DNA from: Hydrogenophaga sp.
GTDB taxonomy: Bacteria; Pseudomonadota; Gammaproteobacteria; Burkholderiales; Burkholderiaceae_C
Assembly: GCF_026125785.1 (NCBI RefSeq)
Contig: NZ_JAHCKL010000018.1
Coordinates: forward strand, 1 to 64,000
Length of the DNA: 64,000 nt
Reading direction: 5' to 3'
Shown here: piece after piece, positions 1 through 8,969 of the stretch
Layout: each line of letters begins with the position of its first letter
How positions within the stretch are numbered: the first letter of the stretch is position 1
Translations under genes and position numbers: made by a program
Notes under the pieces: model-generated
What the model was told of the DNA's origin: nothing
The model's input: the letters and a program-made list of their open reading frames with translations, nothing else
Databases searched by the model: none

Positions 1-45
1 CAAACCCCCTCGTACTCCACGTACCTGGGGGTTTGGGCTTTTTGC
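1..45 (+). terminator. Rho-independent terminator at left edge
   Basis: CAAACCCCC pairs with GGGGGTTTG across a loop of about 17 bases, and the plus strand continues into GGCTTTTTG. This has the form of an intrinsic terminator for a plus-strand gene lying left of the window. It may also serve the minus-strand hydrolase that ends at 60, because the stem is close to symmetric and the minus strand beyond it is not visible. Confidence 0.65.
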
Positions 46-59
46 AGGGCGGGTTTTCG

Positions 60-1019
60 TCAGTTGTTGTACACGAGACCCTTGTCTCGTCTGAGCGCGT
101 TTGAGCGCTCCAGCTCGAGCAGAAGCTGGTCGAGCCATGTCTGTCCCATGTGACGATCTGTCAGCGCTTCGGTGGGCAGGTGTCGCATGAAGTACGGGGT
201 TTGCAGTACCCAGTCGAGCATGGCCTCTGTGCGGATCTGCTGCCATTCCAACAGTTTGAACTTGACGAGCACCTTCAAGGCGTGACGGCGGTGTTTGTCC
301 GGTTGGGCGACGAACTGCGCCAGCCGGCTGCGAGCTCTGTGCAGCGCGTCCGCGACGTCGTCAAACACACTGCCGTGACCTGGTATCACGATGCGGGGCG
401 CCAGGGCCTCAATCAGGTCGAGCGTGTCTGCGACCTCGTCGAAGGCGGACTCGCCGTCAAGCTCGGGAAAGACGATGCCAAAACCGTTCTGCCAGAGCGC
501 ATCGGCCGAGATCAGGATACCCAGCTCAGGTTGAAAGAGCACCACTGCATGAGGGTCGTGGCCTTTTGCGGCGTGGATGTCCCAGTTCCATGTGCCCAAT
601 TGGAGGGCTTCACCCGGGACAAGCAGTGCCTTGTAGGAGAAGGGTGGGCAGAACTGCCCGGTCGGCTCAAAGGTGAGGGCGATGGGGTCCCAGTTGGCTA
701 CTGCGGGCGCAAGTCCGGGTGGAATCCAGGTTTGCAGATCGGGGTAGATGGCCTGTAAAGCAGCATTGCCTCCGCAGTGATCGCTGTGCAGATGTGTGTT
801 GAGTAGATGGGACAGTGTGCGCTCACCCATTTCGGACTGGACGAGCGTCTTCGTCTGCTGAGCGTGGCTCGCATACCCGGAGTCCACGAGTGCAGAAGGT
901 CCATCGCCCTGAATCAGGACGTTGTTGGACGAGAGCCAGCCGCGCTCAAAAACGGTGATGCCGGCAGACGCCAGCGTATGTGTCAATGTTGTTGTACCGG
1001 GGGATCTGCTCGGTTGCAT
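60..1019 (-). CDS. MBL fold metallo-hydrolase
   Basis: A 319-residue metallo-beta-lactamase-fold protein. The metal-binding signature HLHSDH lies at residues 76-81, followed by further conserved positions in the HDPHA and PGHG segments that are expected to complete a dinuclear zinc site. The substrate is not indicated; the family covers glyoxalase II-like thioesterases, lactonases and related hydrolases. The fadD-like gene ends 13 bases upstream on the same strand, so the two are probably co-transcribed, and the partner suggests a role with acyl thioesters (inference). No signal peptide is visible, so a cytoplasmic location is likely. Confidence 0.85.
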   Translation of the reverse strand: MQPSRSPGTTTLTHTLASAGITVFERGWLSSNNVLIQGDGPSALVDSGYASHAQQTKTLVQSEMGERTLSHLLNTHLHSDHCGGNAALQAIYPDLQTWIPPGLAPAVANWDPIALTFEPTGQFCPPFSYKALLVPGEALQLGTWNWDIHAAKGHDPHAVVLFQPELGILISADALWQNGFGIVFPELDGESAFDEVADTLDLIEALAPRIVIPGHGSVFDDVADALHRARSRLAQFVAQPDKHRRHALKVLVKFKLLEWQQIRTEAMLDWVLQTPYFMRHLPTEALTDRHMGQTWLDQLLLELERSNALRRDKGLVYNN

Positions 1020-1032
1020 ATCGGCCTGGCGT

Positions 1033-2733
1033 TCAATGGGCGGTCGGCTGACGGAGCGCTCTGCGCAGGATCTTTCCGACGTTGGTCTTGGGAAGTTCGT
1101 CCCGGAATTCGATGTGGCGTGGTCGCTTGTAGCCGGTCAGATTCTCCTGGCAGAAGCGCGCAACATCTTCTTCCCGCAGAGACGGGTCCGTGCGTACAAC
1201 GAACACTTTGACCGCTTCGCCCTGCTTGTCGTCTGCGACGCCGATCGCAGCGCATTCCAGTACCCCCGGACAGAGTGAGATCACGTTCTCCAGTTCGCTG
1301 GGGAATACGTTGAAGCCGGACACCAGGATCATGTCCTTCTTTCGGTCGACGATGCGGGTGTAGCCTCTTTCGTCCATGATGCCCAGGTCGCCGGTGCGCA
1401 TGAAACCGTCTGGAGTGAACGCGCGCGCGGTCTCCTCAGGCTGGTTGTAATACCCACGCATCACGTTCGGTCCCTTGATACAGATCTCCCCTGTCTCGCC
1501 CAATGCCAGAGAGCGGCCTTCGTCGTCCTTGATGGCGATGTCGATACCGGGCAGTGGGAGGCCGATGGTGCCGCTGAATGCGGTGGCATTCACAGGGTTG
1601 TTGGTGCCGATGGCGCAGGTTTCGCTCATCCCCCAGCCCTCGATCATGGGGCACCCTGTCACGGCCTGCCATTGGCGGGCGGTCCCTTCGGAGGCCGCCA
1701 TGCCGCCCGCTTGGGACATGGCCAATTGAGAGAAATCGATTTGCCTAAACTGCGGGTTCTGCAGCAGCGCGTTGAACAGGGTGTTGACGGCGGGCAAAAG
1801 ATGGAACGGCCGCCGCTTCAGGGTTTCGACGAACTTGGGGATGTCGCGTGGATTGGGTATCAGCGTCATGTGGGCCCCCCAGCGGATGCACAGCAAGCTG
1901 AGCGTGAGCGCGAAGATGTGATAAAGGGGCAGTGCCGCGATGCCATTGACCTTGCGGAGGTCGCCCACGCGCTGCAACGCGGGGGAAAACCAGGCCTCTG
2001 CCTGGAGGGTGGCGGCGATGATGTTGCGATGTGTGAGTACTGCGCCTTTGGACAATCCGGTGGTGCCTCCGGTGTATTGCAGGAACGCCACCGAATCCGG
2101 ACCATCCTGAGACGGGCGAAGATGCAAGCTGGCACCCTGGGCGAGCGCGTGACGCAGCGAGACGATGGTGCGTTTGCCCTGGGTGCCCTCCAGAGGCAGC
2201 TTGTAGGCGGGCACCATTCTGGCCAGATGGCGCACAGCGAAGCTGATCCAGCGTCCGTACCAGAAACCCAGCATGTCCCCCAGACTGGACACGACCACAT
2301 GCTCCAGCGCCGTCTGGTCGATGACTTCCTGGAGTGTGTGGGCAAAGTTCTCCAGGATGATGATGGCCCGCGCACCGGAATCCCGGAGTTGGTGTTCGAG
2401 TTCCCGTGCGGTGTACAGCGGATTGATGTTCACCACGGTGTATCCCGCGCGCACCACTGCCGCCATGGCAACCAGGAACTGCGGCACATTGGGCAGCATG
2501 ATGGCCACCCGTTCTCCCGGAGGGAGGCCTCTGGCCTGCAGCCAGGCACCGAGCGCGGCGCTGTGGGTATCAAGCTCTCCGTAGCTCATCCAGCGCTCCA
2601 TGCAGACGCTGACGGGCAGCTTCGCATGTTGCTTGAACGACTCCTCCAACAGCGAGGACAAAGAGCGGTAGCGGTCCGGCGACACATCGTGCGCGACGCC
2701 TTCGGGGTATTGGGATAACCAGTGACGGGTCAT
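1033..2733 (-). CDS. fadD: Long-chain-fatty-acid--CoA ligase
   Basis: An AMP-forming acyl-CoA synthetase that activates fatty acids to acyl-CoA in two steps through an acyl-adenylate. Visible signatures are the phosphate-binding loop YTGGTTGLSKG, the GWGMSET adenylate-binding motif, the MRTGDLG hinge segment and a C-terminal lysine in VGKILRR. The start is placed at MTRHWLSQYP, giving 566 residues, close to the 561 of E. coli FadD; 29 upstream in-frame codons look like non-coding leader. It precedes the MBL hydrolase and is probably in one operon with it. Chain-length preference cannot be read from sequence. Confidence 0.88.
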   Translation of the reverse strand: MTRHWLSQYPEGVAHDVSPDRYRSLSSLLEESFKQHAKLPVSVCMERWMSYGELDTHSAALGAWLQARGLPPGERVAIMLPNVPQFLVAMAAVVRAGYTVVNINPLYTARELEHQLRDSGARAIIILENFAHTLQEVIDQTALEHVVVSSLGDMLGFWYGRWISFAVRHLARMVPAYKLPLEGTQGKRTIVSLRHALAQGASLHLRPSQDGPDSVAFLQYTGGTTGLSKGAVLTHRNIIAATLQAEAWFSPALQRVGDLRKVNGIAALPLYHIFALTLSLLCIRWGAHMTLIPNPRDIPKFVETLKRRPFHLLPAVNTLFNALLQNPQFRQIDFSQLAMSQAGGMAASEGTARQWQAVTGCPMIEGWGMSETCAIGTNNPVNATAFSGTIGLPLPGIDIAIKDDEGRSLALGETGEICIKGPNVMRGYYNQPEETARAFTPDGFMRTGDLGIMDERGYTRIVDRKKDMILVSGFNVFPSELENVISLCPGVLECAAIGVADDKQGEAVKVFVVRTDPSLREEDVARFCQENLTGYKRPRHIEFRDELPKTNVGKILRRALRQPTAH

Positions 2734-2849
2734 GGGCGCGGCATTGAAGGGCAACGCGGCCATTCTGGCAAGGCCGCGTGCGTTGGGCCATCGGGGCTGC
2801 CCTAGGGCGGTGTCGCGCAAAGCTCACCGGTACGGCGCCGCGTGGCCAC

Positions 2850-3584
2850 TCAGCCCCGGGCCAGTTCCTCGGCCAGCCACTGGCCACACGTCTGAGGTGA
2901 CTCGTCAAAAAGCACGCTGATCCAGCGCGTCTCCCTTTCCTGGATGGCGTTCAGGAAAGGTTGGGCATCGCCCATCGCAGCAAAGGCGTCGAAGCCTGTT
3001 TCCAGGAAATGCTGCAAGGCGTCCAGTCCAGCGGCGCGCGCCGGATTGCGCATCATGCGCAGCGCCAGCCGCAAGGGTTTCATGCGGGTGAGGCGCTGCA
3101 GTTCCTGACCCATGTGCTGCACCACCGAGAGCTGCCGCTCGCGCGCGGGACGGTCGCCCGTGGCGCGCCAGCTCAGCGTATAGCGCAATGCGGTGGGCAC
3201 GGCTTCGCTTTGTGCGAGCCAATGCCGCGCGAGGCTGTGGTCCAGCACCTCCGTCAATGCATGGGTTTCCGCAAGGTCGATGGCCAACTGAGCCACGCTT
3301 TCGGGGAACAGCCGTTCGAGCGCGCCGGCGATGCGGCTGAATTGCGCGTCGCGCTCCACGAAATCGTGCACGCCATAGAGCTCATCGAGAAAGAAGCGGG
3401 TGGCTGGGGCGTAGGTGGTGTCCCGCAGGAAGTCGGCGTATGTCGCGCGAAAGCGCTGGGCTTGCAGTCGCTTGACGTCATTGACCGCGGCGGCCAGTCC
3501 TTCCGCGTGGGCCTCCAGACGCAGTCGCCGCACGCGCTCCAGATGGAAGCGGATTTGTTCGGCGGCGGATGTGGGCGTGCTCAT
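2850..3584 (-). CDS. FFLEELY motif protein
   Basis: A 244-residue, largely alpha-helical, charged protein with no signal peptide or membrane segment. Residues 64-70 read FFLDELY, a one-residue variant of the motif that names this beta-proteobacterial family; its function is unknown. The start MSTPTS was chosen because the 37 upstream codons are atypical and would run through the intergenic space shared with the divergent lipase gene. It sits upstream of the fadD-like gene on the same strand with a gap of 116 bases, so co-regulation with it is possible but not shown. Confidence 0.75.
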   Translation of the reverse strand: MSTPTSAAEQIRFHLERVRRLRLEAHAEGLAAAVNDVKRLQAQRFRATYADFLRDTTYAPATRFFLDELYGVHDFVERDAQFSRIAGALERLFPESVAQLAIDLAETHALTEVLDHSLARHWLAQSEAVPTALRYTLSWRATGDRPARERQLSVVQHMGQELQRLTRMKPLRLALRMMRNPARAAGLDALQHFLETGFDAFAAMGDAQPFLNAIQERETRWISVLFDESPQTCGQWLAEELARG

Positions 3585-3631
3585 GGAACGGGCAGTGGGT
3601 GGAATGCGACGGACCGGTGGGCCCAGTCTAA

Positions 3632-4633
3632 TTGCCTGGCACATCGTCGTGCGATAGTCGGGTTGTGCAAACCCGTTCAACCTCGCCGAAAACATCCGCG
3701 CTGGCCCGTCTGCAGCAGGTGCTGGTGGTGACTACCTTGCTGGCCTGCGCGGCATGGCTCCTCTTGTGGTGGCCGCGTTCTCCGTGGTGGGCGCTGGGTG
3801 GTGCTTTCGCCCTGCTGGCAGGCTACGCCCTGGCCCTGGCCCTGGAGGTGTTGGCGGCCGCCCGCCTGAACCGCAGCGACCCCACTCCTCAGGCCAGCGG
3901 TCTGCAGTGGCTGGGCGCCTGGTGGCAGGAGGTGAAGGCGGCTCCGCAGGTGTTCGCCTGGCGACAACCCTTCCGTTGGGCCGCGCTGCCAGACGATGAT
4001 GTGCCCGTGGCGGGGGCAGGCCCTGCGGTGGTGTTCATCCACGGATTTGTGTGCAACCGCGGGTTCTGGCATCCCTGGATGCGCCGCCTGCGCCGCCAGG
4101 GGGTGCCCTACACCTCCGTGAACCTGGAGCCGGTGTTCGGGCACATCAACGACTATGTGCCTTTGGTGGCGGACGCCGTCCGGCGTGCTCGGGCGCTCAC
4201 AGGACGTCCGCCTCTGCTGATCTGCCACAGCATGGGTGGTCTGGCGGCGCGGGCATGGCTGACCAGCGAGCCGGGTGTGCCGGTGCATGGTGTGGTCACC
4301 ATCGGCAGTCCACACCGGGGCACTTGGCTGGGGCGCTTCAGCCGGGTGGCCAATGGCCGCGAGATGCGCATGGCGGGCGACTGGCTGCGCGATCTGCAGG
4401 CCCGCGAAGCCGTGCAGCGGCCCGTGAACCCCTACGGCAGGTTCGTGTGCTGGTACGCCAACACCGACAACATCGTGTTTCCCGCTTCCACTGCGACGCT
4501 ACCGGGGGCCGACAACCGGCTGGTGCGGGGCGCCGCCCACGTCGCAATGGCTTTTCACCCCAGGGTGATGGACGAGTCGCTCGGCATGCTGGCGTCGGCG
4601 GGCAGTTCTCCCAGCGAGCGCACGGCCTCGTAG
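3632..4633 (+). CDS. Membrane-anchored alpha/beta-hydrolase (lipase-like)
   Basis: A 333-residue protein with two N-terminal hydrophobic segments (about residues 28-46 and 50-72) followed by an alpha/beta-hydrolase domain. It has the oxyanion-hole element FIHGF, the nucleophile elbow CHSMGG with Ser200, and a late His in RGAAHVAM that can complete the triad. The pattern fits triacylglycerol lipases or permidase-like esterases tethered to the inner membrane. The start is uncertain within about 15 codons because a GTG option exists downstream. Its last 79 bases overlap the end of phhA on the opposite strand. Confidence 0.8.
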   Translation: MPGTSSCDSRVVQTRSTSPKTSALARLQQVLVVTTLLACAAWLLLWWPRSPWWALGGAFALLAGYALALALEVLAAARLNRSDPTPQASGLQWLGAWWQEVKAAPQVFAWRQPFRWAALPDDDVPVAGAGPAVVFIHGFVCNRGFWHPWMRRLRRQGVPYTSVNLEPVFGHINDYVPLVADAVRRARALTGRPPLLICHSMGGLAARAWLTSEPGVPVHGVVTIGSPHRGTWLGRFSRVANGREMRMAGDWLRDLQAREAVQRPVNPYGRFVCWYANTDNIVFPASTATLPGADNRLVRGAAHVAMAFHPRVMDESLGMLASAGSSPSERTAS

Positions 4634-5409
4634 AGCGGCGCAAAGTCAGGCGCCGTCATCTCGAACAGCTGCGCGAAGCTGTCGATGACGAAATACGTGG
4701 CCTGGAAATCGTCGATCTTGTAGCGTGTGCGCATGCACCGCAGCAGCTCAAGCGCAATGCGCCGGGGCCGCGGGCTGGTCACGCTGTACCGCAGTTCGCT
4801 GGAAGAGCTCAGGATGCCGGCGCCATAGGCGCGCAGGCCATCGGACTGGCGAACCAGGCCGAATTCGATCGTGTACCAGTACAGGCGGGAGAGCCATTCG
4901 CCTGCGCCCAGGTCATGCGCCTTCAGACCACCGGCACCATAGCGCTGCACGTAGTCGGCAAAGACGGGGTTGAACAGCAGTGGCACATGGCCGAAGAGGT
5001 CGTGGAACACGTCCGGTTCGACGATGTAGTCGAATTCGGCCGGCGTACGGATCCAGTCGGTGACGGGGAAACGGCGGTGGGCGAGCAGGTCAAAGAACGG
5101 ACGTTCCGGAATCAGTCCGGGGACCGCCACGATTTCCCAGCCGGTGGCTGGCTTCAACCGTTCGTTGATTTCCTCGAACCGAGGAATGCGGTCGCGCACG
5201 CCGAGTGAGGGCAGCGCGTCGATGAAGGCATCGCACGCCAGGCCTGGCAGCAAGGCCGACTGGCGTTCGTAGAGACGCCGGTAGGTGTCGTGGTCTGCCT
5301 CGGTGTAGGCGGACCAGTTCTGGGCGCAGGTGTAGTCGCTCTGCGCGCGCGAGTAGTCGCCACGCGGTGGCCGCTCGCTGGCGCCATACACGACGGGTTC
5401 AACAGCCAT
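4555..5409 (-). CDS. phhA: Phenylalanine 4-monooxygenase
   Basis: A 284-residue bacterial aromatic amino acid hydroxylase that converts phenylalanine to tyrosine with tetrahydropterin and O2. The iron ligands are His136 and His141 in FHDLFGHVP and Glu182 in YTIEFGL, positions nearly identical to the structurally known Chromobacterium enzyme (138, 143, 184). It lies 16 bases downstream of hppD on the same strand, so the two form a phenylalanine/tyrosine catabolic unit. No pterin carbinolamine dehydratase gene is visible nearby. The 3' end overlaps the convergent lipase gene by 79 bases. Confidence 0.95.
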   Translation of the reverse strand: MAVEPVVYGASERPPRGDYSRAQSDYTCAQNWSAYTEADHDTYRRLYERQSALLPGLACDAFIDALPSLGVRDRIPRFEEINERLKPATGWEIVAVPGLIPERPFFDLLAHRRFPVTDWIRTPAEFDYIVEPDVFHDLFGHVPLLFNPVFADYVQRYGAGGLKAHDLGAGEWLSRLYWYTIEFGLVRQSDGLRAYGAGILSSSSELRYSVTSPRPRRIALELLRCMRTRYKIDDFQATYFVIDSFAQLFEMTAPDFAPLYEAVRSLGELPADASMPSDSSITLG

Positions 5410-5425
5410 CGTCGCCTCGCCGGTC

Positions 5426-6547
5426 TCAGGACTTCAGCACGCCACGGCGCATCTGGTCGAGCTCCATGGTCTCGAACAAGGCTTTGAAATTGCCCTCGCC
5501 AAAGCCCTGGTTGCCCTTGCGCTGGATGAACTCAAAGAAGATCGGGCCGAGCTGGTTCTCGCTGAAGATCTGCAGCAGCAGTTCGCCCGGGTGTCCGTCC
5601 ACCAGGATGTTGCGCTGTTTCAATCCTTCCAGGTCCTCGCCGTGGTCGGGGATGCGGCGGGGCAGGAGTTCGTAGTAGGTCTCGCTGGTGGTGAGCAGTT
5701 TCACGCCAGCCAACTCCAGCGCATCCACCGTGTTGTAGAGATCGACCGAGCCCATGGCAATGTGTTGTATGCCTTCGCCGTGGTAACGGTCCAGGTACTC
5801 CTGGATCTGGCCGGCCTTGTCGTTGCCTTCCTCGTTGATCGGTATGCGGATCTTGCCGCAAGGGCTGGTCATGGCCTTGCTCTTGACGCCAGTGGCCTGG
5901 CCCTCGATGTCGAAGTAGCGCACCTCGCGGAAGTTGAACAGGCGCTCGTAGAAGCCCGCCCATTCGTCCATGCGTCCACGGTGCACATTGTGTGTGAGGT
6001 GGTCGATGTAGGTTAGACCGTGGCCCACGGGGTTGAGCTCCGCGCCAGGCAGCGGCTCGAAGTCCACATCGTAGAAGCCGATGTTGCCGATGTCGCCCGT
6101 GCGGGCCCCGTTCTTGCCACGCCAACGGTCGATGAAATAGATGATGGAGTCGCCGATGCCCTTGATGGCAGGTATGTTCAGTTCGCCGGGGCCGGCCGAT
6201 TGCGCATAGCCCCAGGCACCCAGAGAAATGGCGCGCTCATAGGCGGCCTTGGCGTCTTGCACCCGGAAGGCGATGGCGCACACGCTGGGGCCATGCAGGC
6301 GCGCGAAACGCTGGGCGAAGCTGTCGGGCTCGGCGTTGATGATGAAGTTGATTTCGCCTTGGCGGTAGAGCGTCACCGCCTTGTGGCGGTGGCGGGCGAT
6401 CGCTTTGAATCCCATGCGCTCGAAGAGCGCGCCCATGGCCACGGGATCGGGTGCCGCGTACTCGATGAATTCGAAGCCGTCGGTTCCCATGGGGTTCTCC
6501 CACGAGGTGTCGGCGGGCAGTGCGGTCGGTGGCAAAGGCTGGTTCAT
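5426..6547 (-). CDS. hppD: 4-hydroxyphenylpyruvate dioxygenase
   Basis: A 373-residue extradiol-type non-heme iron dioxygenase that converts 4-hydroxyphenylpyruvate to homogentisate. Two vicinal-oxygen-chelate domains are present; the ligand triad is His183 (YIDHLTHN), His262 (IQHIAM) and Glu339 (FFEFIQRKG). The start MNQPLPP was chosen over a 63-codon upstream extension that runs through the regulatory space shared with the divergent Lrp-type gene. It is transcribed with phhA. Homogentisate dioxygenase and fumarylacetoacetase are not in the window. Confidence 0.95.
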   Translation of the reverse strand: MNQPLPPTALPADTSWENPMGTDGFEFIEYAAPDPVAMGALFERMGFKAIARHRHKAVTLYRQGEINFIINAEPDSFAQRFARLHGPSVCAIAFRVQDAKAAYERAISLGAWGYAQSAGPGELNIPAIKGIGDSIIYFIDRWRGKNGARTGDIGNIGFYDVDFEPLPGAELNPVGHGLTYIDHLTHNVHRGRMDEWAGFYERLFNFREVRYFDIEGQATGVKSKAMTSPCGKIRIPINEEGNDKAGQIQEYLDRYHGEGIQHIAMGSVDLYNTVDALELAGVKLLTTSETYYELLPRRIPDHGEDLEGLKQRNILVDGHPGELLLQIFSENQLGPIFFEFIQRKGNQGFGEGNFKALFETMELDQMRRGVLKS

Positions 6548-6643
6548 GGCTGTCTCCGTGGGCGCGGGCCGTTGAGGAAATGCGCCACTGTATCGGCGCA
6601 GGTTGTCACGATTTCGGCGTTTTGGGGCGCTCCGTTTGTCGTG

Positions 6644-6661
6644 ATTGCAGGAAAACTGCAA
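6644..6661. promoter_or_regulatory. Candidate Lrp-type operator between hppD and its regulator
   Basis: The inverted repeat TTGCAG-GAAAA-CTGCAA lies just before the start codon of the Lrp-type gene and in the space shared with hppD. Its position over the probable ribosome-binding site fits autoregulation. That the protein binds here is an inference from location and symmetry. Confidence 0.4.
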
Positions 6662-6662
6662 A

Positions 6663-7145
6663 ATGTGGGCCATGCAAGCACTGGACAAGCTCGACCGCCA
6701 CATCCTTCGCAGCCTGCAGGCCGATGGCCGCGCCACCTATGACCAGATCGCGGAGGCGGTGGGCTTGTCGCCCAGTGCAGTGCTGCGCCGGGTGCGTCGG
6801 CTGGAGGATGCCCACGTGATCGATCGCTACGTGGCCCTGGTGCGGCCGGAGTCCGTCGGACTCGGGCTGACGGCCCATGTGTCGGTCCGTCTGGAGAAGC
6901 ATGCGGGCAGTGGCAAGCGCAGCCCCATGGACCAATTCCGGGCCAGCGTGCTCGGTTGGCCTGAGGTTGTGGAATGCGTGGCGCTCACCGGCGAGATGGA
7001 CTTCCTGCTCCGCCTGGTGGTGGCCGATATGGCCGCCTACTCGCGTTTCATGATGGACACCTTGCTCAAGCACCCGGCCGTACAGGATTGCAAGACCAGC
7101 TTTGTGATGGACCGGGTGAAAAGCACCACGGCACTGCCCCTCTGA
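6663..7145 (+). CDS. Lrp/AsnC family transcriptional regulator
   Basis: A small DNA-binding protein of about 160 residues with an N-terminal winged helix-turn-helix (LDRHILRSLQADGRATYDQIAEAVGL region) and a C-terminal RAM/AsnC ligand-binding domain. It is transcribed divergently from hppD-phhA and is therefore the likely local regulator of aromatic amino acid catabolism, possibly with an aromatic amino acid as effector (inference). The start at 6663 has an AGGA about 10 bases upstream; an ATG at 6672 is an alternative that gives a more typical N-terminus. Confidence 0.88.
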   Translation: MWAMQALDKLDRHILRSLQADGRATYDQIAEAVGLSPSAVLRRVRRLEDAHVIDRYVALVRPESVGLGLTAHVSVRLEKHAGSGKRSPMDQFRASVLGWPEVVECVALTGEMDFLLRLVVADMAAYSRFMMDTLLKHPAVQDCKTSFVMDRVKSTTALPL

Positions 7146-7181
7146 GCGCCGCTGGGGTGTCAGCCGTTCCGCCCGTCGGGT

Positions 7182-7199
7182 TCCCCTCGAATTAGGGGA
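7182..7199. promoter_or_regulatory. 18-bp inverted repeat upstream of GNAT gene
   Basis: TCCCCT-CGAATT-AGGGGA is a perfect 6+6 inverted repeat 43 bases before the GNAT start codon. It is AT-richer at its centre than its surroundings. The form fits a dimeric regulator site; no cognate regulator can be named from the window. Confidence 0.4.
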
Positions 7200-7242
7200 T
7201 TTCATCCTTGCTAGCCTAGGGATAACCCTTACATTCGAGCCC

Positions 7243-7986
7243 ATGTTGGATACCCCACGTTGGATCGTGCCGCTGTCGTTCCGGGCGCAGGTCGTGGAAC
7301 GCTCGCCGGCGGCCTCGTCGGCGAACGACAGCGCGCGCGAGCCGGAGAAGGCTGCGCCACCGGTGCTTGTGCCCATCCGCTCCATCGGCCCCGGGCACCG
7401 CGATCGCATCGCCGCCCACCTGCTGGCGCTGGACCCGCAGGACCGCTACCTGCGCTTTGGCTACGCCGCCAACGACGAGCAGATTCGCCGCTACGTGGAC
7501 GGACTGGACTTCGAGCGCGATGAACTCTTCGGCATCTTCAACCGGAAGCTGGAACTCATCGCCATGGCGCATCTGGCGTTCTCGCTCGATCCTCAGTTCA
7601 AGAGTTGCGCGGAGTTCGGTGTCTCGGTGGCGCGCAGCGCGCGCGGCAGGGGCTATGGTGGCCGGCTGTTCGAGCGCGCTGTCGTGCACGCCCGCAATGA
7701 GGGGGTGAACATGCTGTTCATCCACGCCTTGTCCGAGAACACCGCCATGTTGCGTATCGCGCGTCGCGCGGGCGCCACCATCGAGCGTGATGGTTCCGAG
7801 TCCGAGGCCCACCTTCGCCTGCCGCCCGCGGACTTCGATTCGCGCGTGACAGCGCTTGTGAACGAGCAGGTTGCCCTCACGGACTACCACTTCAAGGCCC
7901 AGGCCAAGCAGTTCTGGGGTCTGCTTTCGGTGCTGCAGGACATCCGCCGCGGCGTACGCGACGCGCGCGAGCGAGCGCGCGGCTGA
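7243..7986 (+). CDS. GNAT family N-acetyltransferase
   Basis: A 247-residue protein with a central GNAT domain. The acetyl-CoA pyrophosphate-binding loop is visible as ARGRGYGGRLF at about residue 135, followed by the helix and the NTAMLRIARRAG segment typical of the fold. The N-terminal 45 residues are low-complexity, and a C-terminal arm of about 60 residues extends beyond the fold. The acceptor substrate is not indicated; small molecules and protein amines are both possible. It stands alone, with a palindrome upstream that may be its operator. Confidence 0.82.
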   Translation: MLDTPRWIVPLSFRAQVVERSPAASSANDSAREPEKAAPPVLVPIRSIGPGHRDRIAAHLLALDPQDRYLRFGYAANDEQIRRYVDGLDFERDELFGIFNRKLELIAMAHLAFSLDPQFKSCAEFGVSVARSARGRGYGGRLFERAVVHARNEGVNMLFIHALSENTAMLRIARRAGATIERDGSESEAHLRLPPADFDSRVTALVNEQVALTDYHFKAQAKQFWGLLSVLQDIRRGVRDARERARG

Positions 7987-8089
7987 AAGAACCGAGGCCC
8001 GGCGCGGGTTGGCGGGGTGATCGCGCTTTGCGTGTTGACACCTGCTTGCGGTATCCTTTCCCCTCGTTTCAATCCCCCTACCTACCTCA

Positions 8090-8956
8090 GTGGCCGATTC
8101 CCCTCCCAGTAGCGGGCCGCAGCGCAGCCTGCGGCATGCCGACAAACGTGGTTTCCTTCAAAAGCTCGCGGAGTTCATTCACCCCGGGCCGGATTCCAAG
8201 GACGAGCTGATCGAGACCCTCGCGGAGGCCGAGGACAACGACATCATCAACGCCGAGTCGCGCGTCATGCTCGAAGGCGTGATCCGCATCGCCGACATGA
8301 CGGCCGGCGACGTGATGGTGGCCTCGCCGCGCATGGACGTGCTGGACATCGACGCGCCGTTCGATGAGCTGCTGCACCTGGTGATCGACACCGCGCATTC
8401 CCGCTTTCCGGTGTACGAGGGCGACCGCGAAAACATCATCGGCATCCTGCTGGCCAAGGACCTGCTCAAGCTGCAGCGCGCGCCCGCGCTCAATATCCGT
8501 GCCCTGCTGCGCCCCGCCACCTTCGTGCCAGAGACCAAGGGGCTCAACGACCTGCTGCGCGAGTTCCGTGGCAACCGCAACCACCTGGCGATCGTGATCG
8601 ATGAGTTCGGCCGCGTGGCCGGGCTCATCACCATCGAGGACGTGCTGGAAGAAATCGTCGGCGAGATCGAGGACGAGTTCGACGTCGCTGAGGACGAAGG
8701 AGACATCTTCGCTTTGGCCGACAGCACCTGGCGCGTGAGCGGCGACACGCCGATCGAACGCATCAACGAGTCCTTCGGACTGAAGCTGCCCGAAGAGGAC
8801 TTCGACACCATCGGCGGCATGATCGCCCACGCGATGGGCCACGTGCCCAAGCGGGGCGAGACACATGAGCTCGACGGCCTGCGCTTCGTCGTGCTGCACA
8901 CCAAGGGCGGTGCGGTGAAGTGGTTCAAGGTAATGCCCCAGCCGGGCGAGGCCTGA
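8090..8956 (+). CDS. corC: CorC-type transporter-associated CBS protein
   Basis: A 288-residue protein with two CBS domains (roughly residues 70-190; TAGDVMVASPRMDVLD and VIDEFGRVAGLITIEDVLEEIVGEI) and a C-terminal CorC_HlyC domain ending around KVMPQ. There are no membrane segments, as in the soluble CorC/YbeX group linked to Mg2+/Co2+ efflux and ribosome maintenance. The start is GTG. It lies 13 bases before lnt, and the corC-lnt pair is a common proteobacterial arrangement. Confidence 0.9.
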   Translation: MADSPPSSGPQRSLRHADKRGFLQKLAEFIHPGPDSKDELIETLAEAEDNDIINAESRVMLEGVIRIADMTAGDVMVASPRMDVLDIDAPFDELLHLVIDTAHSRFPVYEGDRENIIGILLAKDLLKLQRAPALNIRALLRPATFVPETKGLNDLLREFRGNRNHLAIVIDEFGRVAGLITIEDVLEEIVGEIEDEFDVAEDEGDIFALADSTWRVSGDTPIERINESFGLKLPEEDFDTIGGMIAHAMGHVPKRGETHELDGLRFVVLHTKGGAVKWFKVMPQPGEA

Positions 8957-8969
8957 GGCCGCTGGCCGC

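Noticed and set aside
8035-8057. TTGACA followed by TATCCT as a promoter of corC.
   Set aside because: The spacer is only 11 bases, too short for a sigma-70 promoter.
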